A stretch of 64,000 nucleotides of DNA, taken from an uncultured Cryomorphaceae bacterium. Its GTDB lineage: Bacteria; Bacteroidota; Bacteroidia; Flavobacteriales; Schleiferiaceae. Under the pieces are notes generated by a model. The model was given only the letters and a program-made list of their open reading frames with translations, was not told the DNA's origin and made no database searches. The position numbers and the translations under genes are program-made. Location: assembly GCA_913049845.1 (NCBI GenBank), contig CAJWZE010000002.1, positions 30,896 through 94,895 of the forward strand, given 5' to 3'. The stretch's first letter is position 1; each line of letters opens with the position of its first letter. Below are positions 7,802-16,952 of this stretch, one piece after another.

Positions 7802-10602
7802 GAGAAATAATCTTTTGGAGGAGGTTCTACAAACGGTTCGTCCGAAGAGAGCTGAGCGACTAGGAATTCCATCAATTGGTGTTCAAATTCAATAAGGTCT
7901 CGTTCTCCCAAAAATTCTCCTTCAAAGGCTCCACCGCGGAGCAAACACTCTGGCTGTGGACTTTGCATTTTATACATTCCTATGCGCCAAGGTAGCGGGG
8001 AAGTATCAATTCCACTCTTCCAAATTAGCCATGCGTATAATAGGCATTGAAGCGCCTTTGGTTTTTTTCCGTCCCAGAGATCCTCCCAATTTGTCAAACT
8101 GAGTTCAGAAGGTTTCATCCGCCCTGTTTTGTAATCCCAAACGGTCAGTCTACCGCTGTTAATTTCTATGCGGTCTATCTTACCCACAAATTTTAACGGG
8201 AGATCTAAATAAGGATGTTTTATTTCTAACTCCAATTTCGTTTCTACACCTCTCAATACGGTTTTCCCTGCTTTTGCACGAAGGAGTTCGTAGCTCAGGA
8301 ATTGATGGAGCATTTTTTTACATACTTCTATGGTAACCAAATTTCGTCCTTGGTATAGTGCAGATTCAGAATAGCCTTCTTTGACCAAGCACTCAATTCC
8401 CAACTCTAAGGCTTTATTGGTCCATTTCTCGACATCGAATTCGGGCAATGGTTTTCCTACTAGTGGCGTATAAAGTTCTTCGAGACCATAGTGGATGAGA
8501 TTACCCATGACCAGGGCAGACATACTTTCTTCCACTTCGTCCTGTTCTCGTACTCGAACCAGTCGCTTTTGGTAAAAATAATGAGGACGTCCAGCGATTT
8601 CGTTAAGACTTGTAGCACTCATCCCTCGCTTCATCCAAGCTTTGATGGCTTCTTTAACTGCAGTTGTGCGCTCTGCGTAAAAGCGATCTTCGATAGAAGA
8701 CGGGTGTATAGGCCCGTTATTGAAAGCGCGTGGATGTATGGTACAGGCACCTTTTTGAAGTTCCTGCTCTAGCTGCATAATGTAACGCGAAGGTGCACCG
8801 CCGCCCATAGAATCACTATTTGTGTTGTAGACTAATACAGCTTTGGAGCAACGTTGCAATATTCGATAAAAGTGATAGGCAAAGATGGCGTCTTTTTGTT
8901 CGTAGGTTGGAAGGTTATAGGTCTGCTTTATGTCATAAGGCAGTAGAGATTTGAACGAGGGCCCTGCTGGTAAAATCCCCTCATTGACCCCAGCCATAAT
9001 TATGTGGCTAAAGTCAAGGGTACGAGATTCCAAGATTCCCATAATTTGTAATCCTTCTAGCGGCTCACCAACAAAGTCAATAGTCCCGCTTCGAAGTTGT
9101 TGTTTTACCAGCTTTAACAGAGAAAGGGTATCGACCTCGGTGCTCCCGAGCGTTCGTTCAAGCTGTTCAAGCAAGGTGTGGATTTTGTAACTCGTATTAA
9201 TGACTATGGTATCTTCTTGCTCTTTGGCAGCAACATACACGAGCCATTTCTTAATTGGAATTAGGATATCTGTGCCTTCTGTAGGCTTAAGAAGATCGTG
9301 GTATCCTTTTGGCCCTTTGGCCAATTCTCTGGTCCACTCTTTTGAACCGGTAAAAACCCTGTTTCCCTTAATGATGCTTTGGTTCCATTCCCTCGGCCCT
9401 CGTTCTGCACCGCCTAGGTAGAAGTATTGATTAAAGAGGGGGTCGCTAAACAATGCGCTAAGGCTCCTATGATAATAGGTCCAATTCTTCCTTGACTTTT
9501 TATTCTTTAAAGCATATTCAACCGCTCCAACCCATAACCTTACGGTCGCGGCGACCTTAGTTTGATCTAAGGGATAGCCCATGGTTATGTTAACTTTCTC
9601 ATACGATTTTGGCAATATGCTCAATACGGGATTTAAAAGTGTTTCGTCGGCAAGAATTACCGCAATATTTTGTGCGGCAACGCCTTCGCGGGCCCAGCGT
9701 TCCAAAGTGGCAGCTACACTTTTTGCCTGACCTGAATATTTGGAAGCCCCTACGGGGGTAATTTCTTTAGGTACGGTTAGAAAATCACTTGAACGGTTTT
9801 TTGTAGTGGGTATGTCGTTGCCAAATATTTTTTGACGCTGCTTATGCGCACGTAAAAAGAGCCCCGCTTCGTGCTCGTTCATATTCACATAATGTGGGTC
9901 AAGGTCCCACATAATTGTGGTATCCCAGTGGTTTTTTAGCCGGCCAATAATGTCCAATTCCGCCGTGTTCAAAGCATTAAGACCAGCAACCAAGATTCTT
10001 TTCACCCCATTTCGATTGAGATAACTATCAATAAGTTCAAGATTTTCGCTGAGGTACCTCGATGCCAAGCCAATATGTGCTTCGCCACGCGCTAACAAGG
10101 AATTTTTGAAACGTTCGTACGTGTTTGGAAGCAATGCAACAAAGTCAGAATACTTTTCCATTAGAGCCGTTTCGTTTTCAGGACTGAGGTCCCATTCTGC
10201 CAACTTTTGGACATTGTACAAATCGCCAAGTATATGTCTAGGATCAAGCTTGTAGCGATCTATCTCTTCAAAATCTGATAATAGCGTTTGTCCCCATGAA
10301 AGGAAGCTCCCCAATGATTCGGGTTCACGGTCCGGATAGGCCTCATACCGTGCCTTATTGTAGCACTGATGCAGTTCGATGAGTAAAACGAGTGGCTCGA
10401 CAACAAGCAAATTCCCGGCATTCGAGATAAATCCATCGATTTTTGTAAACAATGGTAGTAAAGCGGGTCCTTCTAGGTGAGACTTAAGTGCTTCACGTAA
10501 AAAGATTTCTGCACGTTGGTTGGGGAGCACGACCATCTGCTGGTGCAGCGGTAGAGATGATGAAATCAACTTTTGCGCGATTTGCGCGATGAATGTGGAC
10601 AT
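7798..10602 (-). CDS. AddB-like PD-(D/E)XK nuclease family protein
   Basis: A 934-residue protein resembling the Bacteroidota AddB/RecB-type exonuclease family that processes DNA double-strand ends. The C-terminal nuclease motif is clear: GKIDRIEI followed by VWDYKTGR (about residues 804-826), the D...DYK catalytic pattern. The N-terminal region begins with VVLPNQRAEIFLREAL where active helicases have a Walker A loop; no GKT is present, so the helicase half is probably not an active ATPase. The cysteine expected before the nuclease domain in iron-sulfur AddB proteins is replaced (RPHYFYQKRL). No addA lies next to it. It ends in a 4-bp overlap with the dehydratase gene and starts 3 bp after nadD. 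Confidence 0.8.
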   Translation of the reverse strand: MSTFIAQIAQKLISSSLPLHQQMVVLPNQRAEIFLREALKSHLEGPALLPLFTKIDGFISNAGNLLVVEPLVLLIELHQCYNKARYEAYPDREPESLGSFLSWGQTLLSDFEEIDRYKLDPRHILGDLYNVQKLAEWDLSPENETALMEKYSDFVALLPNTYERFKNSLLARGEAHIGLASRYLSENLELIDSYLNRNGVKRILVAGLNALNTAELDIIGRLKNHWDTTIMWDLDPHYVNMNEHEAGLFLRAHKQRQKIFGNDIPTTKNRSSDFLTVPKEITPVGASKYSGQAKSVAATLERWAREGVAAQNIAVILADETLLNPVLSILPKSYEKVNITMGYPLDQTKVAATVRLWVGAVEYALKNKKSRKNWTYYHRSLSALFSDPLFNQYFYLGGAERGPREWNQSIIKGNRVFTGSKEWTRELAKGPKGYHDLLKPTEGTDILIPIKKWLVYVAAKEQEDTIVINTSYKIHTLLEQLERTLGSTEVDTLSLLKLVKQQLRSGTIDFVGEPLEGLQIMGILESRTLDFSHIIMAGVNEGILPAGPSFKSLLPYDIKQTYNLPTYEQKDAIFAYHFYRILQRCSKAVLVYNTNSDSMGGGAPSRYIMQLEQELQKGACTIHPRAFNNGPIHPSSIEDRFYAERTTAVKEAIKAWMKRGMSATSLNEIAGRPHYFYQKRLVRVREQDEVEESMSALVMGNLIHYGLEELYTPLVGKPLPEFDVEKWTNKALELGIECLVKEGYSESALYQGRNLVTIEVCKKMLHQFLSYELLRAKAGKTVLRGVETKLELEIKHPYLDLPLKFVGKIDRIEINSGRLTVWDYKTGRMKPSELSLTNWEDLWDGKKPKALQCLLYAWLIWKSGIDTSPLPWRIGMYKMQSPQPECLLRGGAFEGEFLGERDLIEFEHQLMEFLVAQLSSDEPFVEPPPKDYFS

Positions 10603-10605
10603 GGA

Positions 10606-11199
10606 TTACTGGAACAGGTTGCTCCCCTCAATGTAATCAAAAACTGCCTTTGGAAGAAGGTTTCTTAAGCCTTTTCCTTCCGCAAAACTGCGGCGAATAA
10701 GCGATGCACTTATTTCCATTTTTGGTGCATTTACCAATCTGAGATTTGGGAAGCGTTCTTGCCAATGCTTTTCGGCTGCTAATTCGTCAGGGAGCGGGTG
10801 TCGCGGGTAGACGAGTATTTCATGGTTTTCCATTATACTCTCATAGTTGCGCCATTTGTGGAAGGACTTGAGATTGTCCTCACCCATGATAATACTAAAG
10901 TGATAATCCTCGTATTTCTCTCGGAGGTGAGTAAGTGTTTGTGAGGTATAATTTGGTTGGGGCAAACCGAATTCGATATCACTGGCCCTTAATCCTTTTA
11001 GGTCTTCTATTGCCAAATGAACTAAATGCAATCGCTCACGATCGGGCAGTAGATTGTTCTTCTTTTTAAAAGGATTGTGCGGAGTAACTACCAGCCACAC
11101 TTCGTCCAGGTTACCGTATTTCTGAAAATATTCAGCCAATGCAAGGTGCCCAATATGTATGGGATTGAAGGTACCGAAAAACAGACCTACCTTCTTCAT
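10606..11199 (-). CDS. nadD: Nicotinate-nucleotide adenylyltransferase
   Basis: 197 residues with the nucleotidyltransferase start GLFFGTFNPIHIGHLALAE (the TxGH-type HxGH motif) and the C-terminal SASLIRRSF motif corresponding to ISSTxIR. It adenylates nicotinate mononucleotide to deamido-NAD in NAD synthesis. The start overlaps the gmk stop by one base (TAATG). gmk-nadD adjacency is common in Bacteroidota, which supports the call. Confidence 0.95.
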   Translation of the reverse strand: MKKVGLFFGTFNPIHIGHLALAEYFQKYGNLDEVWLVVTPHNPFKKKNNLLPDRERLHLVHLAIEDLKGLRASDIEFGLPQPNYTSQTLTHLREKYEDYHFSIIMGEDNLKSFHKWRNYESIMENHEILVYPRHPLPDELAAEKHWQERFPNLRLVNAPKMEISASLIRRSFAEGKGLRNLLPKAVFDYIEGSNLFQ

Positions 11200-11774
11200 T
11201 ACTTTGCTAAAAAGGCCTTTAAAATAGCTAATGCCTCCGCTTTAGCAGTATCTAGATCGTCATTAACCACCACCTTATCAAACTCTGGTGCACGAGCCAT
11301 CTCAATGGTCACCTTTGCCAAACGTTGCTGAATTTTTTCTTCGCTATCAGTAGCTCTGCTTCTAAGGCGCTGCTCCAAAACTGCGATGGATGGGGCCTGC
11401 ACGAACAGAGCCAAAGCAAGTTCGCCAAATTGCTTTTTAAGGTTCAACGCGCCCATTACGTCAATATCAAAAACAACGACTTTTCCCTTTGACCAGATCC
11501 GATTGACCTCAGAACAAAGGCTGCCGTAGTAGGTGCCGTTATACACCTCTTCCCATTCCAAAAGTTCGTTTTGAGCCACTCGATCTTGAAACTCTTCGCT
11601 GCTAAGGAAGTAATAATCTTTTCCGTGCTCCTCTTGTCCGCGAGGTGCGCGTGATGTTGCTGAAATGCTAAAACAGAGCTGAGGAAATTGCGGCAGCAGA
11701 TATTTCACCAAGGTCGATTTTCCTGCGCCAGAGGGTGCAGTGAAGATGACCAATTTTCCGTTTTTTTTATTCAT
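11199..11774 (-). CDS. gmk: Guanylate kinase
   Basis: 191 residues from the ATG at 11774 (MNKKNGKLVIFTAPSGAGKST). The open frame continues to 11915, but the upstream part is not guanylate-kinase-like and overlaps the divergent gene. The P-loop APSGAGKST and the SATSRAPRGQEEHGKDYYF guanine-binding region are intact. It phosphorylates GMP to GDP. It heads a four-gene minus-strand series with nadD, the AddB-like gene and the dehydratase gene. Confidence 0.96.
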   Translation of the reverse strand: MNKKNGKLVIFTAPSGAGKSTLVKYLLPQFPQLCFSISATSRAPRGQEEHGKDYYFLSSEEFQDRVAQNELLEWEEVYNGTYYGSLCSEVNRIWSKGKVVVFDIDVMGALNLKKQFGELALALFVQAPSIAVLEQRLRSRATDSEEKIQQRLAKVTIEMARAPEFDKVVVNDDLDTAKAEALAILKAFLAK

Positions 11775-11796
11775 TAATCTTTCAACATTTATATGG

Positions 11797-11804
11797 CAAA
11801 GGTA
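11797..11804 (-). promoter_or_regulatory. Candidate -7 box for gmk
   Basis: The minus strand reads TACCTTTG, matching TAnnTTTG, 22 bp upstream of the gmk ATG at 11774. No clear TTG is seen at the -33 position. It lies in the 80-bp divergent spacer shared with the plus-strand T9SS cargo gene. Confidence 0.4.
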
Positions 11805-11854
11805 GTGGAGATGAAGGAATTGGCTTTGGTAAAAAGTAGACTTATATTGCCATC

Positions 11855-13468
11855 GTGATAAAGAAAGTACTACTCGCACTGTTTTGCCTTTGTTTAGCTG
11901 GCCCTTTGAGCGCACAATGCTCCTTAGCCTTGGCGTCAGATTCCTTGGAAGCGTGCACGGGAGACACTATCTTCCTTTCTGCGTCAGGGTCTAATTCTTA
12001 CCAATGGTCCCACGATGCATCACTTAACTGCGACACCTGTGCTTCACCCTACATTATTTTAACAGACACCTCTGAATATGTCGTTGTCCAAGGAAGCAGT
12101 CAGGTGACTCAAATGGCAACGAACGGGAACTTCTCCTCTGGAAATTCGGGTTTTTTGACCAACTATATTTACAACGCGACATCAATTTGGAATGCCGGAA
12201 CTTATTCAGTTGGTCCTAATCCGAATTCAGTACACCCAAATTTTGGTTCTTGGGGCGACCATACGACGGGTACGGGAAACTACATGCTAGTCAATGGCGC
12301 TACCGGAACAAATAAAATCCTTTGGCGTCAGACAAGGACGTTTCCCCCTGGTGTGCAGGTGACCATGCAATGGTGGGCACTCTCTTTTGCCTCACCTGCG
12401 GGGCAATTGCAATTAAAACTATCTGGTACAAACGCGGGTGCGGTAGCATATACACCATCAACTACTGGAGCATGGCAACAAACTACGAGAACCTTTACTG
12501 CACCAGCATCTGGAACAGCTATTTTGAATTTGATTACGTTGGCAGGTCCAAATTCAGGGAACGATTTTGGTATTGATGACATCTCCTTCACTTACGAATG
12601 TCAAGCCTACGATACGGTTTGGATTTTTTCGAAAAGAGAAGCGCAGATTCTCTTAGATTCCACCAGTATTTTTGGATGTGATAGTGTGTGTTTTGAGATA
12701 GAGAATGGGCTCGATACAAACGGGCTTTTAAACTATCAATGGGTTCTCAGTGATGGAACCGTGGATACGTCAAAAACATTTTCACATTGCCTGTCCGATT
12801 CCGGTCATTACTCTGGCTTTCTTGTAACCACTTCAGATGAAGGGTGTTCCGATAGTGTTGCCTTACCACCCATCCGTGTTGGACATACACGTCAGTTAGA
12901 TTCTTTAGTCATAGCGAACGATGGTAGCATTTTTTCTGGAGCGATACAGGTGCTAAACTCAAAGGAGATAATTGGATTAGGCGCGCATTTCGAAGCCGTT
13001 CCTTCGCTCGGGTTAGACTCTGTGTTCATTTCTGCTGGCAGCCAAAGCTGGAGCGATGGAATCATTACTGGTAACCAACTCGCAACGGGATGGAGTCCTG
13101 TCGTTCTGGACCCTGGTCCTCAGACTGTCTGTGCCTTCCTCTTCACGGCAGAAGGATGTGTCGATTCTGTCTGCAGGCAAATTGCCTTTTTCCCAACCGT
13201 CGAAGTGCCCAACGTCTTCACGCCAAACAGAGATGGGGTGAACGATGAGCTCGTACTACAAACCACTAGCACTGATCAAATAAAGACCACTATTTATAGC
13301 CGCTGGGGGACCAAGGTCTTCGAAAGTTCTGTCCTTGGCAAGCACTGGGACGGCACCTTCGAAGGACGTGACGCAGCTCCTGGGGTATATTTCCTTACCG
13401 TCGAAGTTGCAAACCCGTATGCGCCATTGCCGATCTTGTCCAATGCCACGGTACACTTGCTTCGTTAA
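11855..13468 (+). CDS. Secreted protein with T9SS type B (gliding-motility) sorting domain
   Basis: 537 residues starting at a GTG codon, with a signal peptide (MIKKVLLALFCLCLAGPLSAQ). The C-terminal 85 residues form the CHU_C/type B sorting domain: VPNVFTPNRDGVNDELVLQ, then IYSRWGTKVFES, then W(D)GTFEGRDAAPGVYFLTVEV. The middle has Ser/Thr/Gly-rich beta-sandwich character, several Cys pairs and a jelly-roll-like segment (about residues 85-248) resembling carbohydrate-binding-type modules. It should be exported through Sec and the type IX system to the surface or medium. The function is unknown. It lies in opposite orientation between yicC and gmk, which are often neighbours, so it looks like an insertion into that pair. 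Confidence 0.85.
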   Translation: MIKKVLLALFCLCLAGPLSAQCSLALASDSLEACTGDTIFLSASGSNSYQWSHDASLNCDTCASPYIILTDTSEYVVVQGSSQVTQMATNGNFSSGNSGFLTNYIYNATSIWNAGTYSVGPNPNSVHPNFGSWGDHTTGTGNYMLVNGATGTNKILWRQTRTFPPGVQVTMQWWALSFASPAGQLQLKLSGTNAGAVAYTPSTTGAWQQTTRTFTAPASGTAILNLITLAGPNSGNDFGIDDISFTYECQAYDTVWIFSKREAQILLDSTSIFGCDSVCFEIENGLDTNGLLNYQWVLSDGTVDTSKTFSHCLSDSGHYSGFLVTTSDEGCSDSVALPPIRVGHTRQLDSLVIANDGSIFSGAIQVLNSKEIIGLGAHFEAVPSLGLDSVFISAGSQSWSDGIITGNQLATGWSPVVLDPGPQTVCAFLFTAEGCVDSVCRQIAFFPTVEVPNVFTPNRDGVNDELVLQTTSTDQIKTTIYSRWGTKVFESSVLGKHWDGTFEGRDAAPGVYFLTVEVANPYAPLPILSNATVHLLR

Positions 13469-13780
13469 GGGCTAAAAAGAAATTCTTATTGCAAACGTAA
13501 CAAGGGGCTTCCAAATATTCAGGTCAGGTTTGCGCTTTTGGTTAATGCGCTATGCTGTAGCAGCACAAAATGAGTAGAGAATCCATTATCGACTTTAGTC
13601 ATTTCCAGTGCTTCGGATGCGGAAGAATGGCTGGCTTATTTAGCCCGTATCACTATATGTCATTTACGCTAAATTAACGGGAATTGGTCACAAATTTTAT
13701 GTTATTTCGCGCGTTTTCAGCGGTAAGAGTTTTACCCCTTGGGTAAGTTAAGGAGGGTACGTGAATAAGGATATTGTCGC
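13469..13780. other. Non-coding spacer between convergent T9SS gene and yicC
   Basis: 312 bp with no convincing gene. The longest frame with a start codon (ATG at 13570) encodes about 35 residues without recognisable similarity. A perfect short inverted repeat, TTACCC-ctt-GGGTAA, lies at 13732-13746 without a T tract. I see no tRNA, no clear terminator and no promoter. Confidence 0.5.
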
Positions 13781-14635
13781 TTAAAGCGTGTTACCTACCT
13801 GCTCCTTAATTTTCTCCAACTCATCCTTCATCTGAACAACGTGCTGTTGCATTGGCGCATAGTTGCTCTTTGAGCCGAGGGTATTTATTTCGCGTCCCAT
13901 TTCTTGGGCAATAAAGCCTAATTTTTTACCGCTGTTTGATTCTTGCATGGTCTCACGGAAGTACTTCATGTGGTTGGCCAAGCGCACCTTTTCTTCATTG
14001 ATATCTAGCTTTTCGATGTAGAAAATAACCTCTTGTTCATAGCGATTAGAATCGACTTCGACTCCTTCCAATACTTTCATTAATCGCTCGCGAACTAATC
14101 CTAATCGGGCCTCCTCGTGCGGAGCAATCCCGGTTAAGCTCTTTTCAATAGAGACAAGGCGCTCCTCGTAATCTTTGGCGATGCTATCACCTTCCTGCTT
14201 GCGGAAACTTTTAAGCTTTTCCAAAGCCTCAATTATGAGACCCTGTAGATATGACCACTCCTTATTGGTGAGCTCAGACTTTGAACCGCCCATTACATCT
14301 GGCATGCGCATTACCGTAGCAATGAGATCTCCGGATGAATCTGTTTCGCGACCAAGTACCTCTAGTTGTTCTAGGTAGGCTTTGGCGAGTTTCATGTTGA
14401 TGCTCGTAGCACTTTCAATACCCGTTACTTCAACATATATATTGATATCCACCTTACCGCGTTTCACAGCAGCACCGATCATTTTACGGATGTCCAATTC
14501 TTTTTCGCGGAAGATAGGTGCGATGCGTGCATTAAGGTCTAGCCCTTTGCTGTTGAGACTGCGTATCTCAACAGTGATTTTCTTCCCTGAAGTTTGTCCG
14601 ATGGCTTTACCGAAGCCGGTCATGCTTTGAATCAT
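13781..14635 (-). CDS. yicC: YicC family endoribonuclease
   Basis: 284 residues beginning MIQSMTGFGKA, the invariant start of YicC proteins, and ending with the DUF1732-type region (EKLDINEEKVRLANHMKYF, then KLGFIAQEMGREINTLGSKS), the family hallmark. YicC is an oligomeric cytoplasmic ribonuclease. In many bacteria it is next to gmk; here a T9SS gene separates them. A near -7 box (TACCTTTA) precedes the start by about 20 bp on the minus strand. Confidence 0.94.
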   Translation of the reverse strand: MIQSMTGFGKAIGQTSGKKITVEIRSLNSKGLDLNARIAPIFREKELDIRKMIGAAVKRGKVDINIYVEVTGIESATSINMKLAKAYLEQLEVLGRETDSSGDLIATVMRMPDVMGGSKSELTNKEWSYLQGLIIEALEKLKSFRKQEGDSIAKDYEERLVSIEKSLTGIAPHEEARLGLVRERLMKVLEGVEVDSNRYEQEVIFYIEKLDINEEKVRLANHMKYFRETMQESNSGKKLGFIAQEMGREINTLGSKSNYAPMQQHVVQMKDELEKIKEQVGNTL

Positions 14636-14674
14636 GAATCACTGAATTTTGCTTAAAGGTAGCAAAACATAAGC

Positions 14675-15946
14675 CTACCCCTCGAAAGACTTCAGGCCCA
14701 CGGCCAAGAGGCCTAAATCTTCATCATTAATAGCCCGAGAAATGAACCAGCTTTCGAAGGCGCTGGGTGGCAGGTAAATTCCGGCTTTAAGAAGATGGTG
14801 AAACAGTGCATTGAATCGGTCATTTTGTGCGTTAGTTGCATCAGTGTAATTGGCCACGCCATACGTGCCGAAATGTATGCTAATCATACTACCCAAACGA
14901 TTGATAGCCACCTCTTCGCTTCTAAATCTATCCTGGAGTAAGCCTTCGATTTTCGCGGTTGTGGCATTAATCTCCTCATAAACCTCAGGATGGGTTTTAA
15001 GATAACTTAATGTCGCTATACCGCTAGCTGTGGAAATGGGGTTTCCGCTTAAAGTTCCCGCTTGATACACCGGTCCGTTTGGTGCGAGGACGTTCATGAT
15101 TTCTGCTTTGCCTCCAAAAGCAGCTACCGGCATACCTCCACCGATGACTTTGCCGAAAGTAACCATATCAGGCTGAATACCTAGACGCTCTGCTGCGCCC
15201 CCCGGTGCAAGGCGGAAACCGGTCATCACTTCGTCCAGGATGAGCACGGCTCCATGCTGATCGCAAAGTGCGCGGAGACCTTCAAGGAATCCTTCTTTTG
15301 GAGGAATGCATCCCATATTTCCTGCCACAGGTTCAACGATTATGGCAGCCATTTTATCGCCTTCTCTTTCGAAATGGCTCGCCACACTTTCAAGATTATT
15401 GTATTCGGCGATAAGGGTGTCTTGCGTTGCGCCTTCTGGAACGCCAGCACTGCCAGGAACGGCAAAAGTTAGAAGGCCCGAACCAGCCTTAACAAGAAAC
15501 GGATCGGCATGACCGTGGTAGTTTCCTGCGAATTTGATGAATTTGTTTTTTCCTGTGTATCCTCGTGCCACGCGTAGGGCGCTCATACAGGCCTCCGTAC
15601 CTGAGGAAGTCAGACGAACTTTGTCTACCCAAGGTGCCATTTCTGTGATAAGGGAAGCCATTGTGTTTTCGGCTTCGGTTGGGCAACCGTAGCTTACACC
15701 GGTGGATAGTTGGTCTTGTACCGCTTCTATGACAGGGTCGAATTGGTGCCCTAAAATCATAGGCCCCCAAGAGTTGATAAAGTCTACATATTCGCGGCCG
15801 TCGACATCTACTAAACGACTGCCCTTGGCACTTTTAATGAAAATAGGCGTGCCGCCCACGCTTCCGAAGGCACGAACTGGTGAATTGACTCCTCCAGGAA
15901 TGATGCGTTTTGATCGTTCAAAAAGCAGCTTGCTCTGCGGATACAT
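14675..15946 (-). CDS. hemL: Glutamate-1-semialdehyde 2,1-aminomutase
   Basis: 423 residues of the class III aminotransferase fold. The start SKLLFERSKRIIPGGVNSPV and the PLP-lysine motif TFGKVIGGGMPVAAFGG are diagnostic; the PLP-contact aspartate is in ILDEVMTGFRLAPGGA. It converts glutamate-1-semialdehyde made by HemA into 5-aminolevulinate. It is the last gene of the minus-strand heme operon, 2 bp after hemB. Confidence 0.97.
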   Translation of the reverse strand: MYPQSKLLFERSKRIIPGGVNSPVRAFGSVGGTPIFIKSAKGSRLVDVDGREYVDFINSWGPMILGHQFDPVIEAVQDQLSTGVSYGCPTEAENTMASLITEMAPWVDKVRLTSSGTEACMSALRVARGYTGKNKFIKFAGNYHGHADPFLVKAGSGLLTFAVPGSAGVPEGATQDTLIAEYNNLESVASHFEREGDKMAAIIVEPVAGNMGCIPPKEGFLEGLRALCDQHGAVLILDEVMTGFRLAPGGAAERLGIQPDMVTFGKVIGGGMPVAAFGGKAEIMNVLAPNGPVYQAGTLSGNPISTASGIATLSYLKTHPEVYEEINATTAKIEGLLQDRFRSEEVAINRLGSMISIHFGTYGVANYTDATNAQNDRFNALFHHLLKAGIYLPPSAFESWFISRAINDEDLGLLAVGLKSFEG

Positions 15947-15948
15947 AT

Positions 15949-16950
15949 TTAGCTATTTGGATAATTCTTAATGAGATGTTTGCTGGCCTCTTTTGCGAAG
16001 TAGGTTAAGATTACTGTGGCACCAGCTCGCTTAACGGCGATGAGGCTCTCCATCATAATGTCATGCTCGTTTAGCCAGCCTTGAGCGGCGGCGGATTTGA
16101 TCATTGCGTATTCGCCAGAGACTTGATAAACTGCAACGGGAAGGTTAGAGGAATGGCTCAAATCGCGGACTATATCTAGGTAAAAGCTACCTGGCTTCAC
16201 CATAAGCATATCTGCCCCTTCCGCTTCATCGAGGTAGGCCTCGTCAACACTTTCTTTGCGGTTGCGCGGGTCTATTTGGTAGGTCTTCTTGTCGCCAAAC
16301 CCTGGTGCGCTGTCTAAAGCATCTCGGAAAGGCCCGTAGAGCGCTGAAGCATATTTGGCGCTGTAGGCGAGAATACCTTTATGACTGTAACCGTTTAAAT
16401 TGAAGGCGTCTCTTATGGCTCCAATTCTGCCATCCATCATATCTGATGGCGCGACCCAGTCGGCCCCTGCTTCGACATGGCTCAGAGCCATCTTTACCAA
16501 GGCCAGTAAGGTTGCATCATTTACAATTTCCCCTTTTTCGATATCGACAATACCGTCGTGACCGTAGCTCGAATACGGGTCAAGAGCCACATCGGTCATA
16601 ACCAAAAGCTCTGGGAATGCTGCTTTGATAGCGCGTATGGATTGTTGCATCAATCCACCGGGATGAGCTGCGTAAGCGCCTGTATTGTCCTTTTTGTCGT
16701 CCCCCTCCTTGACGAAGATCAGCACACTTTGGACGCCAACATCAACGAGCTCTTGAATCTCGTAGATTATAAGATCAAGTGAATAACGGAAATATCCGGG
16801 CATCGATGGAATCTCACTTTTGATATTTTCGCCATCTTCGATAAATAGCGGAGCAACGAAATCATGCGGATGAAGTGTCGTTTCAGCCACTAGATTTCGG
16901 ATCTGATTACTTGCTCTATTAATTCGTTTTCTTTGATTTGGGAATGCCAT
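15949..16950 (-). CDS. hemB: Porphobilinogen synthase (delta-aminolevulinate dehydratase)
   Basis: About 333 residues from the ATG at 16950 (MAFPNQRKRINRASNQIRNLV); an ATG 12 bp upstream would overlap hemF. Two active-site lysines are visible, in YSAKYASALYGPFRDA and MLMVKPGSFYLDIV. The metal-binding stretch reads DVALDPYSSYGHDGI, the aspartate-rich form without the three zinc cysteines, so this is the magnesium-responsive rather than the zinc type. It condenses two aminolevulinate molecules to porphobilinogen. Confidence 0.97.
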   Translation of the reverse strand: MAFPNQRKRINRASNQIRNLVAETTLHPHDFVAPLFIEDGENIKSEIPSMPGYFRYSLDLIIYEIQELVDVGVQSVLIFVKEGDDKKDNTGAYAAHPGGLMQQSIRAIKAAFPELLVMTDVALDPYSSYGHDGIVDIEKGEIVNDATLLALVKMALSHVEAGADWVAPSDMMDGRIGAIRDAFNLNGYSHKGILAYSAKYASALYGPFRDALDSAPGFGDKKTYQIDPRNRKESVDEAYLDEAEGADMLMVKPGSFYLDIVRDLSHSSNLPVAVYQVSGEYAMIKSAAAQGWLNEHDIMMESLIAVKRAGATVILTYFAKEASKHLIKNYPNS

Positions 16951-16952
16951 AA

